Shown piece after piece: positions 50,827 to 60,700 of a stretch of 64,000 nt of DNA. The notes under the pieces were generated by a model. That model did no database searches, was not told the DNA's origin, and worked only from the letters and a program-made list of their open reading frames with translations. This DNA is from Bacteroidales bacterium UBA3754 (GTDB lineage Bacteria; Bacteroidota; Bacteroidia; Bacteroidales; UBA1715). Where the stretch lies: assembly GCA_002371705.1 (NCBI GenBank), contig DFGI01000019.1:1-64000 (forward strand), in the 5' to 3' direction. A program made the position numbers and the translations under genes. Positions within the stretch are counted from its first letter, which is position 1, and each line of letters opens with the position of its first letter.

Positions 50827-51813
50827 ATGAATAACTCATTTAAAATTGGCATCCTTGGTGCTGGTTGGATAGCAGGGAAAATGGCAGAAACGGTTTCCGC
50901 AATGGATGGCTACGAAATTTCCGCAGTTGCGTCGCGCTCTATTGAAAAAGCCCGCGATTTTGCCAACAAGTGGAATATTAAAAATGCATACGGCTCTTAT
51001 GAGGCGTTGGTTTCCGACAACGATATAGATTTAGTTTACGTGGCTACGCCGCATTCGCATCATTTTCAGCACGCAAAACTTGCCGTTGAACAAGGAAAAC
51101 CTTGTCTTGTGGAAAAAGCTTTTACGGCAAATGCCCATGAAGCAAAACAGTTGTTGGATTTTGCCGAGAAAAACGGCGTGTTTGTAACTGAAGCCATTTG
51201 GACACGCTATATGCCTCTGTCACATAAAATTAAGGAACTTATTGATGGTGGGGCGATTGGGGAACCTCGTCTGCTTTCAGCTTCGCTGTGTTATCCGTTG
51301 GAAGACAAAGAACGTCTCCTCAGCCCTGCATTGTGCGGCGGAGCGTTGCTTGATGTGGGTGTGTATGTGTTGAATTTTGCCCGTATGTATTTTGGTAACG
51401 ATGTGGTTAAGACAGTGACTAATTGTCAATTAGGAGTAACGGGAATGGATATGCAGGAATGTATTTCGTTGAGTTATGCCGATGGCAAGATGGCGAATTT
51501 GCAGGCTGGCGCGCGCTGTCTCAACGACCGTCAGGGGATAATCAGCGGTACCGAGGGCTACATACGGGTTGACAATGTGAATTGTCCCGAAGTGGTTGAG
51601 GTTTATCGTAACTACGCACTTGTGGAAACGTACAGAAAGCCGTCAGATATGATTTCGGGTTACGAATATCAGGTGATGGAAAGTCGCCGCTGCATAGAGG
51701 CAGGTCTGCTTGAATCGCCGATGATGCCACACGCCGAAACAATTTCCGTTATGCGGCAGATGGATTCGCTTCGCGAAGAGTGGGGCGTGAAATATCCGAT
51801 GGATGAGAAGTAA
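50827..51813 (+). CDS. Gfo/Idh/MocA family oxidoreductase
   Basis: A 328-residue NAD(P)-dependent dehydrogenase. N-terminal Rossmann fold with GILGAGWIAGKMAETV, the YVATPHSHHF strand and EKAFTANAHEAKQLL (where EKP is usual), and the C-terminal alpha/beta substrate domain with GGALLDVGVYVLNFARMYFG. Substrates in this family are sugars or inositols; which one cannot be told. It follows the esterase by 57 bases and may share its transcript, which would suit carbohydrate use. Confidence 0.9.
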   Translation: MNNSFKIGILGAGWIAGKMAETVSAMDGYEISAVASRSIEKARDFANKWNIKNAYGSYEALVSDNDIDLVYVATPHSHHFQHAKLAVEQGKPCLVEKAFTANAHEAKQLLDFAEKNGVFVTEAIWTRYMPLSHKIKELIDGGAIGEPRLLSASLCYPLEDKERLLSPALCGGALLDVGVYVLNFARMYFGNDVVKTVTNCQLGVTGMDMQECISLSYADGKMANLQAGARCLNDRQGIISGTEGYIRVDNVNCPEVVEVYRNYALVETYRKPSDMISGYEYQVMESRRCIEAGLLESPMMPHAETISVMRQMDSLREEWGVKYPMDEK

Positions 51814-51823
51814 TTACATAAAA

Positions 51824-51853
51824 AAAGACGAAACCGTTTGTAATTTCGTCTTT
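51824..51853. terminator. Bidirectional terminator between the oxidoreductase gene and tRNA-Pro
   Basis: Stem AAAGACGAAA/TTTCGTCTTT with 10-base loop; T-run on the minus strand, shorter on the plus. Confidence 0.82.
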
Positions 51854-51858
51854 CGCTG

Positions 51859-51933
51859 TCGGGGTAACAGGATTCGAACCTGTGACCTCTTGGTCCCAAA
51901 CCAAGCATACTAACCGGACTGTACTATACCCCG
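51859..51933 (-). tRNA. tRNA-Pro (anticodon TGG)
   Basis: A 75-base cloverleaf: acceptor CGGGGTA/TACCCCG with the C1-G72 pair typical of tRNA-Pro, anticodon stem CTTGG/CCAAG around TTTGGGA, T arm ACAGG TTCGAAT CCTGT. CCA not encoded. Confidence 0.94.
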
Positions 51934-51944
51934 AAAAAGCGTTG

Positions 51945-51974
51945 CAAAAATAAATGTATTTTTTGTATTTGCAA
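51945..51974 (-). promoter_or_regulatory. tRNA-Pro promoter
   Basis: Minus strand TTG, 19 bases, TATTTTTG (51945-51952), 11 bases before the tRNA. Confidence 0.78.
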
Positions 51975-52027
51975 CTTTTATTGAGAAATATTTTTATCAA
52001 ACGGCTTAAATCACGCGTAAAAAATAG

Positions 52028-52035
52028 TATTTTTG
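52028..52035 (+). promoter_or_regulatory. -7 element of the large histidine kinase
   Basis: TATTTTTG, an exact match; it lies 20 bases before the TTG proposed as start. Confidence 0.5.
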
Positions 52036-52055
52036 GAAATCTTATCAATTTTACG

Positions 52056-55000
52056 TTGGAACAGTCACGTTCTTATACATACAGATTTTTGTTTCTTGCG
52101 GTAGCCTCATTCGCCGTGGGCACGCTGATGTTGCTCAATAATTTCGGGTACCACAAGAAAGTGTCCCCTCGTGATGTGGTTCAATTTCAGGAAGTTATAG
52201 TTGAAAAGCAGAAATTTGCGCAGTCGTTGCAGGAGCAGCTTGTGTCGCTTCCCGACAGTGCCGATTTTGGTGTGTTCGAAGATTTCCGAATGAAACATTC
52301 TGCGTGGATTGAAAGCCAGAATCTTTCTTTTTTCATATTTGAAAACAAAAAGATTTTGTATTGGTCCGACAATTCCATTCCGCCATATTTTCAACTTTTG
52401 AGTCAGGAAAGTAAACTCTTTTTTAGTGGGAATGCGTGGTATTTGCTTGAAAATAAGCAAAAAGGGAATCGGACATTTTTTGTTTTGATGCTTATAAAAA
52501 AGCAGTTTCCATTTGAAAATTCGAATATACGAAACGAATTTCAGCGGGATTTCACCATCAACAATTCTGTGGAAATTTACAGCGACGACTGCGACAATTC
52601 CTTTCAGATTTACGATGCAGAGGGAAAATTTCTGTTGTCGCTTTCCGATACGATAACGTCGCAAAATGACACATGGAGAAAGGTTTTGCCGTTTATTTTG
52701 TACGTGTTGAGTTTTGCCTTCTTTGCCTTATTTTTAGGTTCATATTCGAAAATAAACGTTTATTTGAAATATGCTTTGTTATTCGGCGTGTGGGCTCTGC
52801 TGATGCATGATGCTACTAATCTGGATGTTGATTGTTCTATTTTGTATGTTGATAGTATAGCTCTTATTGTTTATGCTTACATTGTATTCACATTTGGGAA
52901 TAGAAGTAGTGTCGATAATGATTTTTCTAAACAGAAAATGAGTGAGATACAATTGTATTTCATATTTGGCGTTCTTTCATTTGTTTTTTGCGGCACGGCT
53001 ACGGGATTTATCAAGTCATTGGCTCTTAATTCTAATATTGAATTAGAGCTATTTAATCTATTGAGTACAAATGTATTGAGCTTTGTTGCTTATTTTGAAA
53101 TAGGGGCATTCTTGTTTCTCTATTTTGCATTTTGTTTCCGTTTTTCAAGAAAATTTGAATTTAGCAAAAAATATTCTTTGCCTCTGTTGATTGGCATTTG
53201 TTTGTTGACACCAACAGTGACATATTTTCTGATAAACTCGCCTTCGGAATTCTTCCCGTATTTGTTTGTCTTTTATTGTGTTACGGTGATTTCGATTGTG
53301 CTGTTTTCATATTTTCGTCGTCACGAAAGTCCTACTTTTGCATTGAAATTGGTGTTCCTTGTGGCAACGGTTATCTATACTGAAACAGCCATCAGCATTT
53401 ATCTTGGCAAGCACAAGGCTGAAAATCGGTATGAACTTGCGAAAGAATGGGCAAACGAGCAAGACCCTGTGGCAGAGCAATTTTTAGCGTCGGTTTATAA
53501 ATCGACTCGTTCTGACATTGCTTTGCAAGAAATGATGAAAGGTGTTGATAATCAGGATATTGATATAAAAAATTATTTGCAGAAAATGTATTTTAACGGC
53601 TGGCTCGGGCAATACGACCTGGAATGTACTGTTTGTGGAACCGACAGTGCGTTCGCCGAGTCGAACCGTCTGCCCAACTGCGAGGCCTATTTCCAGCAAA
53701 TGGTTTCATCCAGCGGCAAGCATATTTCCGATACTAACTACTATTATATTAATAATCAGGACGGCAATATCACCTATTTCGATGCCATTGAATTCAAACG
53801 GACAAATTCCTCTGTTACAAAGCTATACATTGAACTTCATTCAAAGAACAATGCACAGATTTTTGGTTACCCGACAATTTTGCTCGATAATGTCGAAAAC
53901 AATGAGTTCCCAGAAAATTACTCGATGGCAAAATATAAGAATGGCATTCTTATTTCGAAACGGGGGAAATGTCCTTATTCTCAAAAACTTGCGTTATGCA
54001 GCGACCAAGAACAGGCGACGTTTATTGACGAGCAACATCATACTGCGCATTTGGCATATAAAATCAACGACCAATATACTGTGGTTGTGAGTAATAGAAC
54101 GTATCAGTTAAAGAATTACGTGATGTGGTTCCCTTACATTTTCTTATTATTTTTCTTGTTGATGCTGATTTTCATAAAATGTTTCGATCGCTCTCCAATT
54201 CAAATCACACATTCGCTTTCGGCGCAGATTAAGCGTTCGCAGGTTGGTTTGTTGATAGGCTCGTTCATTCTTGTGGCTGTGAGCGGGACGCTCTTTATAA
54301 AATCGTACAATTCCCGCCAGCAAAGGCAGTTCCTTGAAGAAAAAATTGCCTCGGTGGCAAAAGAGATTTCGCAGCAGTATAAAGATTTTGCCATCATTCC
54401 TGCCGACGACAAGAATTTTATACAGAATAAACTCACAGAGCTGGCGAATATTTATTCTTCGGATGTGAATTTATACGACACCAACGGCGATTTGATTGCA
54501 TCGTCGCGACCAGAAATTTTCCAATTCCGCTTGGTGAACGAGAAAATGGCAACACGCGCGTTTTATCAACTCATCAAACAAAGCCGTTCAACGTTCTCGC
54601 AAGAGGAAACAATTGGTAATCTGCATTTTACGTCGGCGTACATCTCCATAATTAACAGCCAGAATACGGTGTTGGGATACCTTAACTTGCCGAATTTCAA
54701 CAACGAGGAAGACTTCAAACAGCAATTCGCTGGTTTGTTTGTGAGTTTGCTGAATTTGTTTGTCGTGTTCTTGCTGATTGCCACAATTTTCTCAATGTTC
54801 ATTGCAAAACGAATTTCGGAACCCCTTGTGGTTCTGCAAAATAAGATGACTAATGTGGCTCTCGGCGGCGAAAACGAAAAAATCTCGTTAAACGCTCCTG
54901 ATGAACTTGAAGGCGTGATTCAAAACTATAACGAGATGATTGACAAGTTGAGCGTGAGTGCGGAAAAACTCGCTAAGGCGGAACGCGAAATGGCGTGGCG

Positions 55001-55655
55001 CGAAATGGCACGGCAAATTGCGCACGAAATTAAAAATCCGCTCACACCAATGAAATTAAGTTTGCAGCTACTCAATCGCTCGTGGGACGAAAAAGACGAG
55101 CGATTTGAATCTCGCTTAAAGTCTATCTCCAAGACAATGATAGAACAGATTGATACACTTGCCGAAACGGCGACTTCGTTCTCCGATTTCGCGAAACTAT
55201 CTAAAGTGTTGCTTGAGCCAATAAATCTTAATGGATTATTACAGAATTGTATAACGTTGTTTGAACAGGAGGATAATTGCACTATAACTTCCGAATTTTT
55301 GGAAGAAAATGTGATTGTATGTGCCGACAAGGAAAAAACAATCCGAATGTTCAATAATCTTCTTAAAAATGCCATCCAAGCAATTCCGTCGGATAGGGAA
55401 GGGCATGTTTCCGTCGTGCTGAAAACCGAGCAGGACTTTGCTCTCGTGGCAATACGAGATAATGGGCGAGGAATCGACGATGACGTGAAAAAACACATAT
55501 TTGAGTTGCATTTCACAACAAAATCAACAGGTAGTGGGTTCGGTCTTGCCATCTGCAAAAACATTGTGGAAGGTTGTAACGGTGACATTTGGTTTGAAAC
55601 CGAATTGGGCGTTGGTACAACATTTTTCGTAAAACTACCGTTACAAAAAGCGTAA
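52056..55655 (+). CDS. Very large multi-membrane histidine kinase, NtrY-like
   Basis: About 1,199 residues. Layout: one membrane helix, a ~170-residue periplasmic part, six or seven membrane helices (~205-430), a second periplasmic region (~440-680), two further helices, a third sensor segment, a last helix with HAMP, then HisKA (RQIAHEIKNPLTPMKLSLQL) and ATPase lobes (LLKNAIQAIPSD, DNGRGID, GSGFGLAICKNIVEG). The NPLTPMKLS box is NtrY-like. Start: the only upstream ATG (51954) lies in the tRNA-Pro promoter with no promoter before it, so the in-frame TTG at 52056 is preferred. No response regulator is adjacent. Confidence 0.85.
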   Translation: MEQSRSYTYRFLFLAVASFAVGTLMLLNNFGYHKKVSPRDVVQFQEVIVEKQKFAQSLQEQLVSLPDSADFGVFEDFRMKHSAWIESQNLSFFIFENKKILYWSDNSIPPYFQLLSQESKLFFSGNAWYLLENKQKGNRTFFVLMLIKKQFPFENSNIRNEFQRDFTINNSVEIYSDDCDNSFQIYDAEGKFLLSLSDTITSQNDTWRKVLPFILYVLSFAFFALFLGSYSKINVYLKYALLFGVWALLMHDATNLDVDCSILYVDSIALIVYAYIVFTFGNRSSVDNDFSKQKMSEIQLYFIFGVLSFVFCGTATGFIKSLALNSNIELELFNLLSTNVLSFVAYFEIGAFLFLYFAFCFRFSRKFEFSKKYSLPLLIGICLLTPTVTYFLINSPSEFFPYLFVFYCVTVISIVLFSYFRRHESPTFALKLVFLVATVIYTETAISIYLGKHKAENRYELAKEWANEQDPVAEQFLASVYKSTRSDIALQEMMKGVDNQDIDIKNYLQKMYFNGWLGQYDLECTVCGTDSAFAESNRLPNCEAYFQQMVSSSGKHISDTNYYYINNQDGNITYFDAIEFKRTNSSVTKLYIELHSKNNAQIFGYPTILLDNVENNEFPENYSMAKYKNGILISKRGKCPYSQKLALCSDQEQATFIDEQHHTAHLAYKINDQYTVVVSNRTYQLKNYVMWFPYIFLLFFLLMLIFIKCFDRSPIQITHSLSAQIKRSQVGLLIGSFILVAVSGTLFIKSYNSRQQRQFLEEKIASVAKEISQQYKDFAIIPADDKNFIQNKLTELANIYSSDVNLYDTNGDLIASSRPEIFQFRLVNEKMATRAFYQLIKQSRSTFSQEETIGNLHFTSAYISIINSQNTVLGYLNLPNFNNEEDFKQQFAGLFVSLLNLFVVFLLIATIFSMFIAKRISEPLVVLQNKMTNVALGGENEKISLNAPDELEGVIQNYNEMIDKLSVSAEKLAKAEREMAWREMARQIAHEIKNPLTPMKLSLQLLNRSWDEKDERFESRLKSISKTMIEQIDTLAETATSFSDFAKLSKVLLEPINLNGLLQNCITLFEQEDNCTITSEFLEENVIVCADKEKTIRMFNNLLKNAIQAIPSDREGHVSVVLKTEQDFALVAIRDNGRGIDDDVKKHIFELHFTTKSTGSGFGLAICKNIVEGCNGDIWFETELGVGTTFFVKLPLQKA

Positions 55656-55672
55656 GTTTCAACGAACTTTTA

Positions 55673-55680
55673 TATCTTTG
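55673..55680 (+). promoter_or_regulatory. -7 element before cdaA
   Basis: TATCTTTG, 17 bases before the ATG. Confidence 0.6.
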
Positions 55681-55696
55681 GGACAAACAAGAAAGT

Positions 55697-56488
55697 ATGA
55701 TACCATTGTTCATTTCGTTTAAATTTGTTGACTTCGTGGACATTTTCCTCGTGGCATTTTTAATGTACGAAGTGTATAAACTTATTCGCGGAACGGCGGG
55801 AATGAACGTGTTCCTTGGTATCATTGCGTTTTATGTTATTTGGCTCATTGTGAGGGCGTTGCATATGGAAATGCTCACGCGGATTATGGGGCAATTTATC
55901 AGTATTGGCGGACTTGCGTTGGTGATTTTGTTCCAATCGGAAATCCGCAGTTTCCTTACAATGATTGGCAACCGGTATTTACATTCGCAAAGCCGAAAAT
56001 ATTTGCCGAAAGTGTTTCGTATCAATCATACGGTGATTCCACCTGAATCAATTGAGGAAATTTGCGATGCGGTATTCAGTATGGCGCAAACGCAGACGGG
56101 TGCGCTTATTGTCATTTCCACTCGCAAAGAGACATTGACTCCATATATCCAAACGGGCGAAATCATAGATGCGCGGATTTCATCGGCGCTGCTTCAGAAT
56201 ATTTTCTACAAGAATACACCGCTTCACGATGGTGCCGTGCTGATTGTCGGGAAAAAAATCATAGCCGCGAAATGCGTCCTTCCAATGACTAAACGCACTG
56301 AATTGCCTATGGGCTACGGTATGCGGCACCGCTCGGCGTTGGGAATGAGCGAAGACACCGACAGCCTTGTGTTGGTGGTGTCGGAACAAACAGGTGGCAT
56401 TTCGTACTGCCAACGCGGAGAAATCACTCCTGTTGAAGACAAGGAAACACTTGTGAGAATCATCAATCAAAACCAAGAAACGCTATGA
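55697..56488 (+). CDS. cdaA: Diadenylate cyclase CdaA
   Basis: Makes cyclic di-AMP from two ATP. 263 residues: three N-terminal membrane helices (~12-75) and a DAC domain with the catalytic motifs LHDGAVLI and RHRSALGMSE. In Firmicutes c-di-AMP controls potassium, osmotic balance and wall synthesis. The partner CdaR is not adjacent. Overlaps rarA by 4 bases, so they are coupled. Confidence 0.95.
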   Translation: MIPLFISFKFVDFVDIFLVAFLMYEVYKLIRGTAGMNVFLGIIAFYVIWLIVRALHMEMLTRIMGQFISIGGLALVILFQSEIRSFLTMIGNRYLHSQSRKYLPKVFRINHTVIPPESIEEICDAVFSMAQTQTGALIVISTRKETLTPYIQTGEIIDARISSALLQNIFYKNTPLHDGAVLIVGKKIIAAKCVLPMTKRTELPMGYGMRHRSALGMSEDTDSLVLVVSEQTGGISYCQRGEITPVEDKETLVRIINQNQETL

Positions 56489-57768
56489 GTCTTCAACAAC
56501 CATTGGCGGAACGAATGCGTCCAAAGTCGCTCAACGATTATTTGGGACAGAAACATCTGGTTGCGAAAGGTGCCGTGCTTCGCAATGCGATTGAGTCGGG
56601 GCGAATCGCTTCGATGATTCTTTGGGGACCTCCCGGCGTGGGAAAAACTACGCTTGCACAGATTATTTCGCATAGCCTGGAACGCCCGTTTTTTACGTTG
56701 AGCGCCGTGAATTCTGGCGTGAAGGAAGTCCGTGAGGTGTTGGAAAAAGCAAAACATTCACAGTTTTTCGATTCGCCGAATCCGATTCTTTTTATTGACG
56801 AAATCCATCGTTTCAATAAATCGCAGCAAGATTCGTTGCTCGCAGCTGTGGAAAATGGTACTGTCACGCTTATTGGCGCAACCACCGAAAATCCTTCGTT
56901 CGAGGTTATTTCACCTCTGCTGTCGCGCTGTCAGGTTTATGTGTTGAAATCTCTCGAACGTGAAGATTTACATTCTTTAATAGATAAAGCATTACATGAA
57001 GATGTGGTGCTTAAGAATTTGAAAATCAATATTAAAGAAGAAGAAGCGTTGATGCGTTTTTCTGGTGGTGATGCCCGAAAAATGTTGAATGTGCTTGAAA
57101 TTGTGGTAAATTCACAAAATACTCAAAAGACGATAACTATTACCAACGATATGGTTACCACCACGTTACAAGAGAATATCGCTTTGTACGACAAGGGTGG
57201 TGAGCAACATTACGACATTATCTCGGCGTTTATAAAATCAATTCGTGGTAGCGACCCGAATGCTGCCGTGTACTGGCTTGCACGAATGCTTGAAGGTGGT
57301 GAGGATATTAAGTTCATAGCCAGGAGATTACTAATTTCCGCTTCGGAGGATATCGGCTTGGCAAATCCCAATGCATTGCTTCTGGCGCAAAGTTGTTTTA
57401 ACGCAATCTCGGTAATCGGAATGCCTGAGGCGCGGATAATCCTCTCTGAAACAACGATTTATCTTGCCACATCGCCGAAAAGCAATTCTGCTTATTTGGC
57501 GATAGATGCCGCTTTGGCAAAAGTCAAACATGATGGAATGTTACCTGTCCCGTTGCATCTCCGCAATGCGCCCACAAAACTGATGGAGGAATTGAAATAC
57601 GGCGACGGTTACAAATATTCTCACGATTATCCAGGGCATTTTGTGCAACAAGATTTTCTTCCGAAGGAAATTGCCGGTACATCATTCTGGAAACCCGCCG
57701 ACAACAAGCGGGAAGACGACACCAAACGGTATATGCAGTCGCTGTGGAAAGATAAGTATGACTTTTAG
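56485..57768 (+). CDS. rarA: Replication-associated recombination protein RarA
   Basis: A 427-residue AAA+ ATPase (MgsA/WRNIP1 family) that acts at stalled replication forks. Walker A GPPGVGKTT, Walker B ILFIDEIHRFNK, sensor 1 GATTENPSF, and the C-terminal tetramerisation part with DPNAAVYWLARMLEGGED and the late YPGHFVQQDFLP. Confidence 0.95.
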   Translation: MSLQQPLAERMRPKSLNDYLGQKHLVAKGAVLRNAIESGRIASMILWGPPGVGKTTLAQIISHSLERPFFTLSAVNSGVKEVREVLEKAKHSQFFDSPNPILFIDEIHRFNKSQQDSLLAAVENGTVTLIGATTENPSFEVISPLLSRCQVYVLKSLEREDLHSLIDKALHEDVVLKNLKINIKEEEALMRFSGGDARKMLNVLEIVVNSQNTQKTITITNDMVTTTLQENIALYDKGGEQHYDIISAFIKSIRGSDPNAAVYWLARMLEGGEDIKFIARRLLISASEDIGLANPNALLLAQSCFNAISVIGMPEARIILSETTIYLATSPKSNSAYLAIDAALAKVKHDGMLPVPLHLRNAPTKLMEELKYGDGYKYSHDYPGHFVQQDFLPKEIAGTSFWKPADNKREDDTKRYMQSLWKDKYDF

Positions 57769-57774
57769 AAAAAC

Positions 57775-60700
57775 TTATTTTTCTTCATTCAAATTAATGA
57801 TATAATCCGAATAGATTTTTTGGTACTGTGGTTTCAGTTTTACGCTGTTTTCCTGCAACACATCGTCGTATTGTTGTTTTTCGGTGTCTGTTGGTTTGAA
57901 CATTTTCTTAGCGCTTTCCGACGGCTTTTCCACCGCAGTTTTCGATTCCCGTTCTTTGTCCATGTCGCGCTCCCGTTCAGATTTGTCGGCTTCGAGCAGA
58001 CGGGTTAGGATTTGTTCTTGCCGCATCATCGTTTGTGGAGTTATGTTTTGGTTGATAATGTCACGCTCGGTTTGGTCCATAAGCCTCTGAATATCTTTTA
58101 GTTGCTGAACTCCTTCGGGCGATAGTTCGCCTTCTTTCATCATTTGGTTGCCAAGTTGTTTCAACATTTGCTCTTTCATCAGCATTTCGCTCAGCTGTTT
58201 TTGCATTTGTCCCGACGGCATTCCGCCTTCCTTCATCTGTTGCATCATCTGCTGCATTTGTTCTTTCAGCGATTGTTGCATTTTTTTCATTTGTTGGAAC
58301 GATGGTTTCTGTCCCTTGCCGCTGTTTTTCGGGTTTTGACATTGTTGCTGACCTTCCATTTGTTGTGCCGCTTGTTGTTGCATTTGTTGTAAAACTTCCG
58401 AAAACAAAAGAGCGAGATTGTTGGCCGATGTCATCATATATTGCTGGTTAATCCGCGCAAGTCCTCGTTGTTGTTGTTCCAAATTAGTGATGACAGAGCG
58501 TCCGTTTTTGTAGATTTCAAACACTTCGCTGTTGATTGTCTGTGAGATTTGCGGCACACGCAGGCTGAGCGCATATAAAGAATCTTTTATCACTTTAAAG
58601 TTTTCGCGCAACACATTCTGTTGGAATGCTACTTCGGCGTATTTTGGGTCGGCGTGCGATAGTTTGCCCGTTTGCGTCATCAGGTTTTCCTGCTGAAACG
58701 AGAATGTCATTAAATTTTCGAGGATTTGGCGCATGTTTGCCATATCCTCCATATTTTGCTGAGCCATTTGCTGTTGCATCATACTCTGCATATTGTCGGC
58801 AAGTTGTTGGGTTTGTTCCGCCGCCTTTTTCATTGATTTAGAAGACTTTGACTGTTGCCCTTGTTGTTGCTCCGACTTGCTTTGTTCCATTGAATTTTGA
58901 ATGTCTTGGAATTCTTGGCTAAAATTTTGTAAATCAAATTTTTGCTGTAATTCCTCGTTTTTCATTTGAGCGTCTTGGTACTCTTTTTCGATTGATTCAA
59001 ATTCTTTTGAAAGGTCGTCTAACTTTTTCTGTATATCTTCTTGATTTTTAGAGTTTTTTAGTTCTTCGGAAAGTTTCTGCTGCTCGTCGGCCAGTTCCTG
59101 CAAACGGTCGGTTGTTTTTTGCACCGATTCCTCCACATCCATTCGTTTAAGCAATTCCAAATCGCGGTCGAGTTGTTTGGAAAGTTCCTCAAACGACATC
59201 TTCATTTCCTCCGATTTTTTAATGAACTCATCTTTGTTGTAATTATCAACCATTTGGTTGAATTCCTCCATCATCTTGCGTAGTTCATCGTCCATCAATG
59301 CGTTCAGCAATTCTTCTATTTCTTTTTGCTTGCGCAGAATTTCCTCGTCGCGTTCCGAAAGTTTGTTTTGCAGGTCGTTTTTCTGCTCCAAAGATTGAGT
59401 AAGTTGTTCAACTTGTTGTTTGATTTGTTCTTGTTTCTGCTTCATCTCGTCGAGAACCTGCTTCCGTTCCCAATCTGAAAGATTTTCGTTGAGCAATTTT
59501 TGTTTCAGTTTGTCGAAATCCTTCACCAGTTCTTGCGTAATCGACGATGACTGCATAAACGACGACTCGATTTGTTTGGAATATTCCTCTTGCATTTTTT
59601 CCAACTCTTCCTGTGTGGGAATCACAAAATCGTAGGTCGCTGTCCGAGCGGATTTTTTACCGTTAACTGCGTCATTATCAAATACTTCAAAGTAATATTT
59701 GATTTCATCACCTTTGGAAAATTGTGAGAAATCAAACATATAAAAATACTGCTGATGCGAATTTGCTGGCGAAAATTCTAGCGGAATTCTCTGAATGTCA
59801 GATTCTTTGTCTTTCAAAAAATATACGAAGTCCAACGATGAAAATCCATAATCATCTTGAATTTCTCCCTTAAAGTAATAGGTAAAATATTGTAGGCTAT
59901 CTTGCTTTTGTTCAACTTGTATTGATGGTCGTAAATCGGGAATGACGGTAAATGTGTAGGAAATGATTTTCATTGTATCGAGAAATTTGTTTTTTCCAAC
60001 CAATGTGAATGGCGTGGTTTGTGTAATCCGTTGACTCAGAATATATTGATTGTCTTTTTTCTCGAATGGCGTTTGTCCGCCTGTTTCTGTCACAAAAAAT
60101 AAAGAGTCAGCGTCGGCGGTTTCCACGTTCCACGAAATACTTGTGCCGGCAGGTACGGTAATGTCGCCCGTGTTGGTTGCATTTATATTTTCGAGCGCGG
60201 TGTATGGCGGAACTTTCCCAACAATGCTGAAATTCAGTAACTGTGGCAGTGGAAATACTTGTAATTGAAACTGTTGCGAGGCAATATCATCAGCATTGAA
60301 TGAAAATGGAATTGAATTGTTACACCCTCGCAAAACATATTCGAACGAGGATGCTGTTTTTTTCGTCATTACGAAGTTATTACTGCCTATTGATATGTTC
60401 ACCCGTTCAGGGACAATTCGTCCTTCCACGTGCATCGAAATCGTGAAATCGTCGCCCTTTATCACCGACAGAGTGTCGTTGTCCAAAACGAACGAAAAGG
60501 GAGCTGGTTTTTCGAAAAACTCATTGTGTTTTACAATTCGTGTGGCTCCATCGGCTATGGCTCGAGGGTAAAATATTGAAACTAAAATAATTATTAGTAT
60601 CAAAGCAACGAAATATTTCCAATAACGAAGCAACTTTTTAAAATCAATGGCTGTTTCGAACGGAATAGGGCGGAGTGCAGCGATTTTTTGGTTTATTGCC

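Noticed and set aside
51954..52055. ATG at 51954 as start of the large histidine kinase
   Set aside because: It lies within the tRNA-Pro promoter and no TAnnTTTG precedes it; a -7 element at 52028 favours the TTG at 52056. The ATG remains possible.
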